A stretch of 64,000 nucleotides of DNA from Nocardioides daphniae. GTDB lineage: Bacteria; Actinomycetota; Actinomycetes; Propionibacteriales; Nocardioidaceae. The notes under the pieces are model-generated. The model made no database searches, was not told the DNA's origin, and worked only from the letters and a program-made list of their open reading frames with translations. Of the stretch, positions 41,260 to 49,873 are shown piece after piece. The DNA lies in contig NZ_CP038462.1 in NCBI RefSeq assembly GCF_004777465.1, forward strand, positions 1,612,001 to 1,676,000, written 5' to 3'. Position 1 is the first letter of the stretch, and each line of letters opens with the position of its first letter. The translations under genes were made by a program, and so were the position numbers.

Positions 41260-41536
41260 CACAAGGGCGGAAGATCGAGATCGTCGTCGGGTGTGATGTC
41301 GGGGCCGGCAAGGGGGTGGTGCCGAGGTTGCCACCGATGTCGCGAAGCAGGCGCTTGAGGTCGCGGTACGTGGCTGCACGGGTGGTCCATCTTGCTGTGA
41401 GCACAGGGGAGTGACGGTCGGCCAGGCGGGCGAGCGTGGTCGAGAGTTGGTGTTGGCCGTCGGCGATGAGCTGCAGGTTGATGGCGGTGGGGATCTGGTT
41501 GAGCCGCACGAGCAGGTTGTGTTGGGCGTGGATCAC
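41260..41536 (-). other. Probable fragment of an unidentified gene at the right edge of the element
   Basis: The minus strand from 41536 down to about 41270 is open and protein-like, with high third-position G+C: NLLVRLNQIPTAINLQLI, QHQLSTTLARLADR and YRDLKRLLRDIGGNLG look like amphipathic helices. No known family was recognised. Downstream the frame runs without a stop into the antisense of the oxidoreductase gene, and upstream it runs into the antisense of the next gene, so both true ends are missing. I read it as a leftover of a larger gene cut at the element boundary. It is the only content of this 300-base stretch apart from the hairpin before it. Confidence 0.35.
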
Positions 41537-41887
41537 TCCGGGGAGTCCGGACCGTGGGACACGGCGCCCGTCGCGGAGGCGCTCGAGCGCGGTGTCGACG
41601 CACTCGTGGCGAGGGGCTACGCCGCCACGACGTGCCTGTTGGCGCTCGACGGGAACGACGACGCCGAGGGACGGGTGACCACTGCCCTCGGTGCCGGGAC
41701 CTGGGACTGCGTGCTCATCGTTGGCGGCCTGCGTAAGGAGGACGAACAGGTCGCGCTCTTCGAGCGCGTGGTCAACCTCGTCAAGGACCAGGCACCCGCG
41801 GCACGTCTCGCCTTCAACAGCACTCCGCACGACCTCGTGGACGCCGTCGCCCGGGCCCTCGGCGCCGGTCAGGGACGCGAGCGCTGA
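41519..41887 (+). CDS. Conserved hypothetical protein, probably 5'-truncated
   Basis: The frame gives up to 122 residues from GTG 41519. The recognisable part starts about ten residues in: VAEALERGVDALVARGYAA, then WDCVLIVGGLRKEDEQVALF and RLAFNSTPHDLVDAVARAL. It recalls a small actinobacterial family with a flavodoxin-like alternation and the pattern 'VLIGxGxR...FERLINxV...FNxxP'. The N-terminal strand of that family is not clearly present and there is no ribosome site, so the start may have been lost where the element ends. The function is unknown to me. Confidence 0.55.
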   Translation: MLGVDHSGESGPWDTAPVAEALERGVDALVARGYAATTCLLALDGNDDAEGRVTTALGAGTWDCVLIVGGLRKEDEQVALFERVVNLVKDQAPAARLAFNSTPHDLVDAVARALGAGQGRER

Positions 41888-41917
41888 CTGCGTAGGACAG
41901 CCAGTGGGGCGGCGGCC

Positions 41918-42793
41918 TCAGAGCTCCTCGTGGAGCGGACGTACACGGAAGTAGGCGGCCCGCCGAGTGATCAGCTCGGCACGTGCCAACCGCGGCTTGT
42001 CGGAGCCGTCGCGGATCACACGCCCGCCGGCCTCGAACTCCTCGAGGAACTCCACCGCCCAGGCGACGTCGGCCGGGGAGGGGCTGAACTCCTCGTTGAT
42101 CACTCCCGGCTGCTCGGGGTCCAGGCAGAGCTTGCCGGTCATGCCCAGGGTGACGGCGTCCTGCGACTGCTCGCGCAGGAGCGCGTGGGTGGTGCCGACC
42201 GTCGGACCGTCGATCGGGCCGGTGAGGCCACCGATGCGGGAGGCGAGCACGAGCCGGGTGCGCGGGCAGGCCATCTCGACCGGCTCGTTGGCGGCGCCGG
42301 TGTCCTTGCGGTAGTCGCCGGACCCGAAGGCCAGCCGGTGGCCCCCGGTCGCCCGGGCGATCGAGACCGCCTCCTCGATGCCCAGCGCCGACTCGACGAG
42401 CGGGATCACGGGGTGCCGGGCGCCGAGCCGCTGGTAGGTCACGGTGACCTGCTCGGCCGACTCCACCTTCGCCAGCATCACGCCGTGCAGCCCTCGCGCA
42501 TCGGAGAGCGCGAGCAGGTCGTCGGACCAGAACCGAGTGGTGACGTCGTTGATCCGGACCCACGCCCGTCCGCCTCCCTCGAACCAGGCCAGGACGTTGT
42601 CGCGCGCCTGCTGCTTGAGCGAGTCGTCGATCGCGTCCTCCATGTCGAGGATGACCTGGTCGGTCCGCCCGAGCTGGGCGGCGTCGAACTCCTCGACCCG
42701 CAGGGCCGACACCAGCTGCCACGAACGGGCGTGGGCGCTGACGACCCGGTTGGCCTCGCGGTGGGTGCGGCGTTCTGCGAGCTCCGGTTCCAC
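41918..42793 (-). CDS. HpcH/HpaI (citrate lyase beta) family CoA-ester lyase
   Basis: A 291-residue TIM-barrel lyase. GTG 42793 is preferred because GGAGG lies about five bases before it; the open frame upstream is probably not translated. QVILDMEDAIDDSLKQQARD with the metal-binding Glu/Asp, PLVESALGIEEAVSIA and RLAFGSGDYRKDTG identify the citrate-lyase-beta-like group, which includes malyl-CoA and citramalyl-CoA lyases. The exact substrate cannot be read from the sequence. It is divergent from the M6 protease remnant. The frame is intact. Confidence 0.88.
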   Translation of the reverse strand: MEPELAERRTHREANRVVSAHARSWQLVSALRVEEFDAAQLGRTDQVILDMEDAIDDSLKQQARDNVLAWFEGGGRAWVRINDVTTRFWSDDLLALSDARGLHGVMLAKVESAEQVTVTYQRLGARHPVIPLVESALGIEEAVSIARATGGHRLAFGSGDYRKDTGAANEPVEMACPRTRLVLASRIGGLTGPIDGPTVGTTHALLREQSQDAVTLGMTGKLCLDPEQPGVINEEFSPSPADVAWAVEFLEEFEAGGRVIRDGSDKPRLARAELITRRAAYFRVRPLHEEL

Positions 42794-42944
42794 GCGTCCT
42801 CCGTCGGTCGATGGTCCAGCGGGCGGGGGCCGGCTGGGGATGAGTTCAGCGTCCTCCAGCGGTGGGATCGACGCAACCCGCCCGCCTCGTTGCGCCGCAC
42901 CGACGGGCAGGGCCACGCTGGAGGTCCCTGTTGGACAAGAGGCG

Positions 42945-44823
42945 ATGCAGATGAGCGCGATTTTCGGGGAGACGCTCTCCTTTATGCAGGACACGGGCGA
43001 GCCGATCGACCTGGTGGTCTTCGGCGACGACATGTTCGCCCGGTACGAGACCCTCGACGGCTACACGGTCGTGTACGACGAGGAGGTCGGTCGGTACTGC
43101 TACGCCGAGGTCCGGGGGCCCACGCTCGAGTCCACCGGCGTCCCGGCCGACGAGCGGGCACCGGCCGGCCTCAACCGTCACCTGCACGCCTCCAAGGAGG
43201 TCCGCAACCAGCGGGTGCGCAGCCACCTCGACGGGATGTAGCCCCTGGACTCCTCGCCACGCGAGCTCGAGTCGCTGCTCACCTTCGGTCCCTCTGGCGG
43301 CCTGCTGCCCGGGGTGGTGCTCAACAACGGTGCCGTCCGCGGGCTGACGATCCTGGTGACCTTCCCGGACACGCCGTCCACCGTCACCCAGGCTGACGTG
43401 ACCGCGATGCTCAACGGCCCGTCCTACCGGGCCAACGGCAACGCCAGCTCGGTCTTCGAGTACTTCCAGACGATGTCGACGGGGCGACTCGGCTTCACCA
43501 ACGACGTGGTCGGTCCCTTCCGCTGAGCCGCCCCAAGCTCGCGTACGCCAACACCGACGGGCTCCTGGTGCCCGAGGCGCTCGACCTCGCGCTGGCCGCG
43601 GGCGTGGACTTCGCCGCCTACGACTCCCTCGGTCGCCACGTGGTGGACGCCGTCTGCATCATGTAAGCCGGGCGCACGGAGTACCGGGGTGACCTGTGGC
43701 CGCACAACTGGGTGCACCGCAGGACCAGCAACGGGGTCAGCACCGAGCTGTACGTCGTCACCAGCATGGGCCGCCGGACGGAGGACCTGTCGATCGGCAC
43801 CTTCTGCCACGAGACCGGACACCTGCTCTTCCGCTGACCCGACCTCTACGACTACGGCCTGGCCGAGCGCGAGGGCGACGACTTCAAGAGCGCCGGGATC
43901 GGGACGTACTGCGTCATGGGGGCGGGCAACCACCTCCACCGCGGACGTACGCCGGCGCCCGTCTCGGTCTACCTGCGCGACCTCGTGGACTGGTGCGGGA
44001 CCGAGGTCGACCTCAACGCCGGGGGTGTCTTCGAGGCCGGGCACGCCGACTACGACAGCGTCCTGCGCTACTCGACCGACCGGGAGAACGAGTACTTCCT
44101 GGTGGAGAACCGCAGCGCCCTCGGCTTCGACACCCACTCCACGTCGAGCGGCCTGGCCGTCTACCACTGCGACACGCGTGGCTCCAACGAGTTCCAGCAG
44201 GGCACCCGCGAGCGCCACTACCAGTGCGCCCTGCTGCAGGCCGACGGGCACCTGGACCTCGAGCAGGCGCTCAACCAGGGCGACGTCGGGGACCTCTGCA
44301 CCGCGACAGCCGGGACGGCGCTGTCCCACACCACCGTCCCCGCCTCCCGCGCCTGGGACGGCTCGGCCTCGGGGCTGACGATCTCGGAGATCGGGGCGCC
44401 CGGCGAGGTCATCACCTTCCGCGCGGGGGAGGTGGGGTGCAGAACCTAGTCGTGCGTGGTGCCTCGTCCCCGGCGGTGGCGATCCCCGAGGACCGCCCCG
44501 AGGGCGTGGGTGACGTCATCACCCTCGAGGGCGCCGGCACCGTGAGCACGCTGCGGGTCACCGTGTCGATCACCCACACGTACGCCGGCGACCTGCGCGT
44601 CGCGCTTCTCTCGCCGACCGGCAAGCGCGCGGTGCTGCACAACCGGTCCGGGGGAGAGGCCGACGACCTGCACCTCGACCTCACCTCCGAGCCGCCCTCC
44701 TTGCTCGCGCCGTTGGTCGGCCAGCCGGTCGCCGGTCTCTGGCGACTGACGGTCTCCGACAACGCTGCCCGCGACACCGGGACCCTCGACAGCTGGGCGA
44801 TCGAGATCCAGACGGCGACCTGA
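42945..44823 (+). pseudogene. M6-family metalloprotease with proprotein-convertase domain, inactivated
   Basis: The sequence, about 625 codons from ATG 42945 or 42951, matches immune-inhibitor-A-like M6 peptidases. The zinc site HETGH is at 43808-43822, with GTYCVMGAGNH following, and the C-terminal 120 residues form a P-proprotein domain (ITHTYAGDLRVALLSPTGK). Three in-frame stops are substitutions: TAG at 43239, TAA at 43664 where relatives have Tyr, and TGA at 43835 just after HETGHLLFR. Frame changes also occur near 43522 and 44437. No secretion signal is obvious at the N-terminus. The mix of all three stop types rules out recoding and argues for a recent pseudogene. Confidence 0.8.
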
Positions 44824-44825
44824 GG

Positions 44826-45863
44826 GTGGGGCACGCGCACGGGGGCTCCGTGACCGTCGTGGACAACGCCGTCTACGTGGACGGGCGCCGCCACGCAGAG
44901 CCTGCGTCGCTCGAGACGACGTACGAGGTGCTGCGGGCGCAGCAGGGCATGGCGTGGATCGGCCTGTACCGTCCTGACGCTGCTGGGATGCGGTCGGTCG
45001 CGGCCGAGTTCGGATCCACGACCTGGCCGTCGAGGACACCGTCTCCGCCCACCAGCGGCCGAAGATCGAGCGCTACGGCGACGTGCTCTTCACCGTGCTG
45101 CGCCCTGCCCGCTACCTGGAGCGGGAGGAACGGGTGGAGTTCGGCGAGGTGCACGTCTTCACCGGCGCCGACTTCGTCGTCACCGTGCGGCACGCCGAGT
45201 CGCCCGACCTCGGGCGCGTCCGCGAACGGATGGAGTCCGACCCTCAGCTGCTGCGGCTCGGTCCCGAAGCAGTCCTCTACGCGATCTCGACCAGGTCGTG
45301 GACGAGTACGAGCCGGTCGTCCTCGGGCTGGAGAACGACATCGACGAGATCGATGACCAGGTCTTCGATGGCGACCCGACCGTCTCGCGCCGCATCTACG
45401 AGCTCACCCGTGAGGTGATCGAGTTCCAGAGGGCCACGAAGCCGTTGCTCGCCATCCTCGGCGGGTTGAGCGAGGGGTTCGAGAAGTACGGCGTCGACGG
45501 TGAGCTGCAACGCCACCTGCGCGACGTGAACGACCACACCATCCGGGTCGTCGAGCGGGTGGACGGCTTCCGGGCGCTCCTGCAGAACATCCTCACCGTC
45601 AACGCCACGCTGGTGGCCCAGCGTCAGAACGAGGAGACGCAAAGGCTGACGGAGACCAGCCTGAACCAGGGAAGGAGGTCAAGAGGATCTCCTCTTAGGC
45701 GGCGATCCTCTTCGCGCCGACGCTGGTGGGGACGATCTACGGGATGAACTTCACCCACATCCCCGAGCTCGACTGGCGGCTCGGGTATCCGATGGCCGTC
45801 CTCCTCATGGTCTGCCTGGGCGCCGGGCTCTACCTCGTCTTCCGGCGGCGAGGGTGGTTGTGA
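44826..45863 (+). pseudogene. corA: CorA-type magnesium/cobalt transporter, nonsense codon and frameshifts
   Basis: About 345 codons from GTG 44826, three bases after the M6 gene. The cytoplasmic domain includes LHDLAVEDTVSAHQRPK and RYGDVLFTVLRPARY. The signature of the first membrane helix, TIYGMNF, is present, followed by the second helix (MAVLLMVCLGAGLYLVF) and RRRGWL. Three single missing bases near 45013, 45294 and 45672 break the frame. In addition TAG at 45697-45699 replaces the usual Trp just before AAILFAPTLVG. The nonsense codon suggests true inactivation; if it is a sequencing error, this is a normal CorA. Confidence 0.75.
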
Positions 45864-45892
45864 GCCAGTCCTGACGCCGCCCTGGTCGGAGC

Positions 45893-46753
45893 TCAGCGCT
45901 CCCGGGCCGCGTTGTCGCTGCCCCGCCGGACGTCGTCCACTCGCCCGAGCACACGCAGCAGCACCCGGTCGGCGTCGGTCGCTGCGGTGTCCGCGACCAC
46001 GTACGTACCGAGCAGCTCGTCGACCTCGGGCGGCGGCGTGGCCCCCGCCGCTCGTGCGCTCGCCGTGATCGCCTCGGCGGCTGCCAGTGCGGGCGCCCGG
46101 CGCAGGCTGACGACCGACTCGTAGACGGGTGGACCGGAGCGCGCGGGGACCTCCCACGCCGTCAGGACGGCGGAGAAGGAGGCGCTGAGGGTGACCACGG
46201 TCCACTCGCGTCGCAGCGGTGACTCCTTGGGGAGGTGGCAGCGGGCCGGACGTGCCTGCGGGGCGGCCGGGATCCCCTCGGAGAAGTCAGCGAGCACCGC
46301 GGACCACAACGACGTACGTCCGAGCTCCTCCCACCGACCGCGCGACCTGCTGAACTCGTGGCCGTGCTGGAAGGTGCCCAGGACCAACGGACGGTCGGCC
46401 CGGGCCAGGGACTCGTCCTCGAGCGCGTGGGAGGCGGCGATCAGGGTCGCCCTGCTGAGGCGCTGCGGGCGCAGCTCAGGGAACTCCCGGACCAGCATCG
46501 CGTGCACCGACTCCTCGGCGCGGCGCCGGGAACGCTGGACCACCGACTCGATGGCGAGGTGCAGCGGGACGCCGCTCTCCTTCGCCCCGAGCACCTCGTG
46601 GACGGCGGCCACGTCTGCGTCAGTGAAACGCCGGTGCCCCGACGGGGCCCTGCTGCCGGCCGGGAAGCCATAGCGGTTCTCCCACGTGCGCAGGACGTTG
46701 GCCGTGAGGCCGGTCCGCTCAGCGAGGGTCCCGATGCTGAAGGTGTCGGTCAC
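45893..46753 (-). CDS. MerR-family regulator with DICT-like sensory domain
   Basis: A 286-residue regulator starting at GTG 46753, with GGAG five bases upstream. The N-terminal MerR winged helix reads FSIGTLAERTGLTANVLRTW and GHRRFTDADVAAVHEVL (about residues 4-70). The rest, from LSRATLIAASHALEDESLARADRP to the WTVVTLSASFSAVLTAWE strand, resembles a DICT domain, a sensor found with light- or redox-related regulators; this assignment is by inspection. Its promoter side contains a perfect 13-bp inverted repeat, and a small membrane-protein gene lies divergent to it. Confidence 0.82.
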   Translation of the reverse strand: MTDTFSIGTLAERTGLTANVLRTWENRYGFPAGSRAPSGHRRFTDADVAAVHEVLGAKESGVPLHLAIESVVQRSRRRAEESVHAMLVREFPELRPQRLSRATLIAASHALEDESLARADRPLVLGTFQHGHEFSRSRGRWEELGRTSLWSAVLADFSEGIPAAPQARPARCHLPKESPLRREWTVVTLSASFSAVLTAWEVPARSGPPVYESVVSLRRAPALAAAEAITASARAAGATPPPEVDELLGTYVVADTAATDADRVLLRVLGRVDDVRRGSDNAARER

Positions 46754-46787
46754 GGGAGCTCCAGAAATAGAGGTGGCAAGGTCTGGC

Positions 46788-46829
46788 AATTACTTCTACG
46801 GAGAGTTATACATGATCGTAGAAGTAATT
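46788..46829. promoter_or_regulatory. Perfect 13-bp inverted repeat, candidate MerR operator
   Basis: AATTACTTCTACG at 46788-46800 is repeated as CGTAGAAGTAATT at 46817-46829, with a 16-base spacer that contains TTATACATGAT. It is strikingly A+T-rich for this genome. It lies between the divergent MerR-DICT gene and the small membrane-protein gene, about 35 bases from the first start. It is too symmetric and too well placed to be chance, and is the likely binding site of the neighbouring regulator. Confidence 0.7.
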
Positions 46830-46868
46830 CCCATCACACCCCCGACCCTTCACACCCAGGAGAGCGTC

Positions 46869-47063
46869 ATGGTCACCATGGTCTTCATCAGCTCGGTCGC
46901 CCTGCTCGTCGGCATCGTCGGCAGCATCGTCATCTGGCGCTTCGACGCCCAGCGCGCGGAGGAGATCGCGCACACCCCGGCGATGCCTCGGGCGGCCAGC
47001 CTGGCGGCTGGCACCGTCCCCGCCCAGCGCGCACTGCAGGAGGGCGTCCGGACGCGGGAGTGA
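46869..47063 (+). CDS. Small single-pass membrane protein
   Basis: A 64-residue protein. ATG 46869 is chosen because AGGAG lies six bases before it; the ATG at 46812 lies within the inverted repeat and is less likely. Residues 3-25 (TMVFISSVALLVGIVGSIVIW) form one membrane helix, followed by a cytoplasmic tail with FDAQRAEEIAHTPAMP. No family was recognised. The divergent MerR-DICT regulator and the shared inverted repeat suggest that it is a target of that regulator. Confidence 0.6.
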   Translation: MVTMVFISSVALLVGIVGSIVIWRFDAQRAEEIAHTPAMPRAASLAAGTVPAQRALQEGVRTRE

Positions 47064-47086
47064 CGTTGGGCCCGCGACGCCACCCG

Positions 47087-47460
47087 TCAGGGCGGGGACG
47101 CGTGGCGGCTCAGGACGCTCCCGAGTCCGGCCCCCGCCGCCCGCACGGCAGCGACGTACGCGTCGGGCCGGAAGCGACCCACCGGGCCGGTCACGCTGAT
47201 GGCCAGCGAGACCGGCGCACCGCTCACCGTGACGGGGGCGGCCACGCAGGTCAGCCCCACGGTCGACTCCTCGCGCTCGAAGGCGACCCCGTTCTCCAGG
47301 ACGCCGAGCAGCTGCCGGCGGAGCAGGCCCGGTGCCACGATCGTGTGCAGGGTGCGGCGCTCGAGTGGGCCCGACAGCACCTCCTGCACCAGTGCAGGCT
47401 CGGAGTGGGCGAGCAGCACCTTGCCGATCGCCGTGCAGCGCATCGGCATCCTTCCGCCCG
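47087..47460 (-). pseudogene. C-terminal remnant of an IclR-family regulator
   Basis: About 120 codons ending at TGA 47087. GGRMPMRCTAIGKVLLAH, LHTIVAPGLLRRQLLGVL and VGLTCVAAPVTVSGAPVSL match the effector-binding domain of IclR regulators. The N-terminal helix-turn-helix is absent. Directly upstream on the same strand lies the start of a carbohydrate kinase, so the regulator has lost its 5' part by a deletion whose joint is near 47465. Confidence 0.72.
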
Positions 47461-47469
47461 TGCGGGAGG

Positions 47470-47689
47470 GTGACTTCCGTGCTGCTGACCGGCCACGGCG
47501 ACGGCCCGGGCACGCGGGAGAAGCCAGTCGGTCGCTCGCTCGACCGCCGTCAGCCACGCGCGTGGGTCCACCTCCGTGCTGGGGGGGGTGGGGTGCCGTG
47601 CGCGTCGCGACCACCTCGCCGCTGTCGGAGTCGACGAGGCGTGCCTTGGTGGACTGGGTGGAGGGGTCGATCCCCAGCACGAGCGCCAT
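47470..47689 (-). pseudogene. N-terminal remnant of an FGGY (xylulokinase-like) sugar kinase
   Basis: ATG 47689 begins ALVLGIDPSTQSTKARLVD, the phosphate-1 motif of FGGY kinases. After a frame change in the run of C around 47582 it continues DPRAWLTAVERATDWL and AVAVAGQQHG, the last being the usual QQHG of xylulokinases. After about 73 codons the similarity stops and IclR sequence begins, so some 400 residues of the kinase are missing. Kinase and regulator were presumably neighbours in a pentose-utilisation operon. Confidence 0.72.
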
Positions 47690-48062
47690 CCATCCAATAA
47701 GTACGAGACCTGAACTAATGTCAACGGTCTCCTCGGGGCTGCGCTCGGGCGCCGGGCTGGGGCCACCGTTCGCCCGTCGCAAGAAGTGGACGTGCGGGCT
47801 TCCCGGATCCCCTAATTGGGGTACTCTCGATTAGGCGCCGACTGGACACGGAAAGTAAAGTCGGCCTCAGCGACCGAGCTTGAGCTGTGGCAACTGACCA
47901 CGCCAGGGACATCTGGTCGCACTTCCACACACAACGTCGGGGCCACTCCATGATGGCCCGGGGAACTCCGCGCGGACCTGTGTTCGGCGTGCTCCTCGTC
48001 GCGGCTGCCCGCTGCGCGCCGGACGACGACACAACGCCCACATCGACCCTCGGGGGAACTCA
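47690..48062 (+). promoter_or_regulatory. Long leader and promoter region of the beta-propeller/GH16 gene
   Basis: There is no clear gene in these 373 bases. At 47811-47823 lies the palindrome CCCCTAATTGGGG, followed by TACTCTCGATTAGG. CTAAT and ATTAG form a wider inverted repeat, and the A+T-rich block is a likely promoter with an operator. If transcription begins near 47840, the untranslated leader is over 200 bases. No known riboswitch fold was recognised in it. A 61-codon frame (GTG 47887 to TGA 48072) ends just before the second possible start of the next gene and could be a leader ORF, but its coding character is weak. Confidence 0.45.
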
Positions 48063-49706
48063 ATGGGAGTGAACATGTTCAAGCGTGCACGCGTCGGCTC
48101 GGTCGCCGCAGCGCTCGGTGTCAGCACGGTCCTCGTCGCCACCCAGGGCGCCGTCCCGGAGCCGGCGGCCGCCGCTGCTGCCAAGGCCACCGTCGAGCGC
48201 ACCCTGACCGGCAAGGCCATCACGGAGTCGAGCGGCCTGGCCCGCTCCACGTACCGCCGCCCGGTGCTCTTCACCCACAACGACAGCGGCGACGGGCCGC
48301 GCGTCTTCGCCGTCGACGCGGCCGGCAAGACCCGGGGCAAGCTGCGCCTCAAGGGCGCCAGCGCCGTCGACTGGGAGGACATCGCCTCCGGCCCTCGGCA
48401 CAGCATCTGGGTCGGTGACATCGGCGACAACCAGCGCACCCGCAAGACCGTCGCGGTCTACCGCTTCACCGAGCCCAAGCGGCTCCCGAGCAAGGGGCGC
48501 ACCGTCAAGGTCGCCGCCAAGAAGTTCCGTTTCGCCTACCCCGACCGCCCGCGCGACGCCGAGGCCCTGCTCGTCCACCCGAAGAACGGTCGCGTCTTCA
48601 TCGTGACCAAGTCGACGAGCGGCAGCGCCGGGGTCTACCGCGCGCCGGCGAAGCTGTCGACCAAGCGTGTCAACAAGCTCACCCGCGTCGCCAAGGCCCC
48701 GGAGAACATCACCGCCGGCTCCTTCTCGCCCGACGGCAAGACCCGCGTCCTGGGCAGCTACACGAAGGCGTACACGTACAAGCAGTTCATCTCCCGGCCC
48801 GCCGAGGTCACCCTGCCCGAGCGTCCGCAGGGGGAGTCCCTCGAGGTCAACCGCCGCGGCACGAAGATTCTGCTGGGCAGTGAGGGTGTGCGCAGCCGTG
48901 TCCTGCAGATCGCGATGACGAAGCCGGTCAAGGCCTCCTCGTCGTCGCCCGCGCCCGCGCCGACGACGCCGGCGTCCTGCGCCACCTCGAACCAGTGGAA
49001 GCCGGAGCTGGACGACGACTTCAACGCCCTCGACCCGAAGGTGTGGAACGTCAAGAACAACACCTACGCGTCCAACGAGGACTCCTACCTGCGTGCCCAG
49101 AACGTGAGCGTCAAGAACGGCGTCCTTCGTCTGCAGGCGAAGAAGGAGGCCTACCGCGGGCGCAACTACACCTCCGGCTACGTCGAGAGCATCGGCAAGT
49201 ACACGCTGCCCTCGACCTTCCGGGCCGAGGTCCGCGCCAAGGTGCCGCTCGAGCAGGGCATGTGGGCCGCTCCGCTGTGGTTCCGTCCGACCGACGGCCA
49301 GGCCGGCGAGATCGACCTGGTCGAGACCTACGGCAACGAGCACAAAGCCGGCCGCGCCGCTGCCCACCACACGATCCACACCGAGTACGGCTCGACCCAC
49401 AAGCAGTCCGTGCGCTCCAAGAAGTTCTCCGAGCTCTCCGGTTCCGTCACGGGGTGGCACACCTACACGATCGAGAAGACCCCCGGAAAGATCACCATGT
49501 GGGTCGACTGCGTGAAGACCGCTGAGTTCACCCACGCCAACCCGTCCTGGTACAAGTCCTACTACGACGTCGGCGACCGGTGGAACCTGCGCATCAACCT
49601 CCAGGTCGGTGGCATCTGGGGCGGTCTGCCCGACGGCTCGACGGACTGGTCACCCGACAAGACCGCGATGCAGCTGGACTACCTCAAGACGTGGGTCCAC
49701 AAGTGA
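48063..49706 (+). CDS. Secreted protein: N-terminal beta-propeller-like domain fused to GH16 glycosidase
   Basis: The intact frame gives 547 residues. ATG 48063 and ATG 48075 are both possible; the second has GGAG five bases upstream and gives a standard signal peptide (MFKRARVGSVAAALGV, then an Ala-rich cleavage region). Residues about 45-285 resemble an actinobacterial esterase/phytase-like beta-propeller (VLFTHNDSGDGPRVFAVD, WVGDIGDNQRTR, DAEALLVHP). A Ser/Pro/Ala/Thr linker (SSSSPAPAPTTPAS) leads to a GH16 domain with the catalytic motif EIDLVE at about residues 416-421. GH16 enzymes cut beta-glucans and related polymers. The target is not readable here. Confidence 0.85.
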   Translation: MGVNMFKRARVGSVAAALGVSTVLVATQGAVPEPAAAAAAKATVERTLTGKAITESSGLARSTYRRPVLFTHNDSGDGPRVFAVDAAGKTRGKLRLKGASAVDWEDIASGPRHSIWVGDIGDNQRTRKTVAVYRFTEPKRLPSKGRTVKVAAKKFRFAYPDRPRDAEALLVHPKNGRVFIVTKSTSGSAGVYRAPAKLSTKRVNKLTRVAKAPENITAGSFSPDGKTRVLGSYTKAYTYKQFISRPAEVTLPERPQGESLEVNRRGTKILLGSEGVRSRVLQIAMTKPVKASSSSPAPAPTTPASCATSNQWKPELDDDFNALDPKVWNVKNNTYASNEDSYLRAQNVSVKNGVLRLQAKKEAYRGRNYTSGYVESIGKYTLPSTFRAEVRAKVPLEQGMWAAPLWFRPTDGQAGEIDLVETYGNEHKAGRAAAHHTIHTEYGSTHKQSVRSKKFSELSGSVTGWHTYTIEKTPGKITMWVDCVKTAEFTHANPSWYKSYYDVGDRWNLRINLQVGGIWGGLPDGSTDWSPDKTAMQLDYLKTWVHK

Positions 49707-49873
49707 CGATGACGCCGTCGTCCTGACCGGGAGAGGCGCGCCGACCCCGCGACTCCCGCGGAATGTGCGTGCCAACCGGAGGCAAGACATGCAAACCTGT
49801 GGCCTTCACGTGGGCGACGGGGGAGCAGAAAGTCATGGAGGACGAGCAGGGCGACGGCGTTAACCTGAGACCC

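Noticed and set aside
43239..45699. Stop-codon recoding in the M6 and CorA genes
   Set aside because: TAG, TAA and TGA are all involved, and many other genes in the window use these same codons as true stops.
47830..48062. Riboswitch (cyclic-di-AMP or cyclic-di-GMP type) in the GH16 leader
   Set aside because: The conserved core sequences of these classes could not be matched; only a long leader remains.
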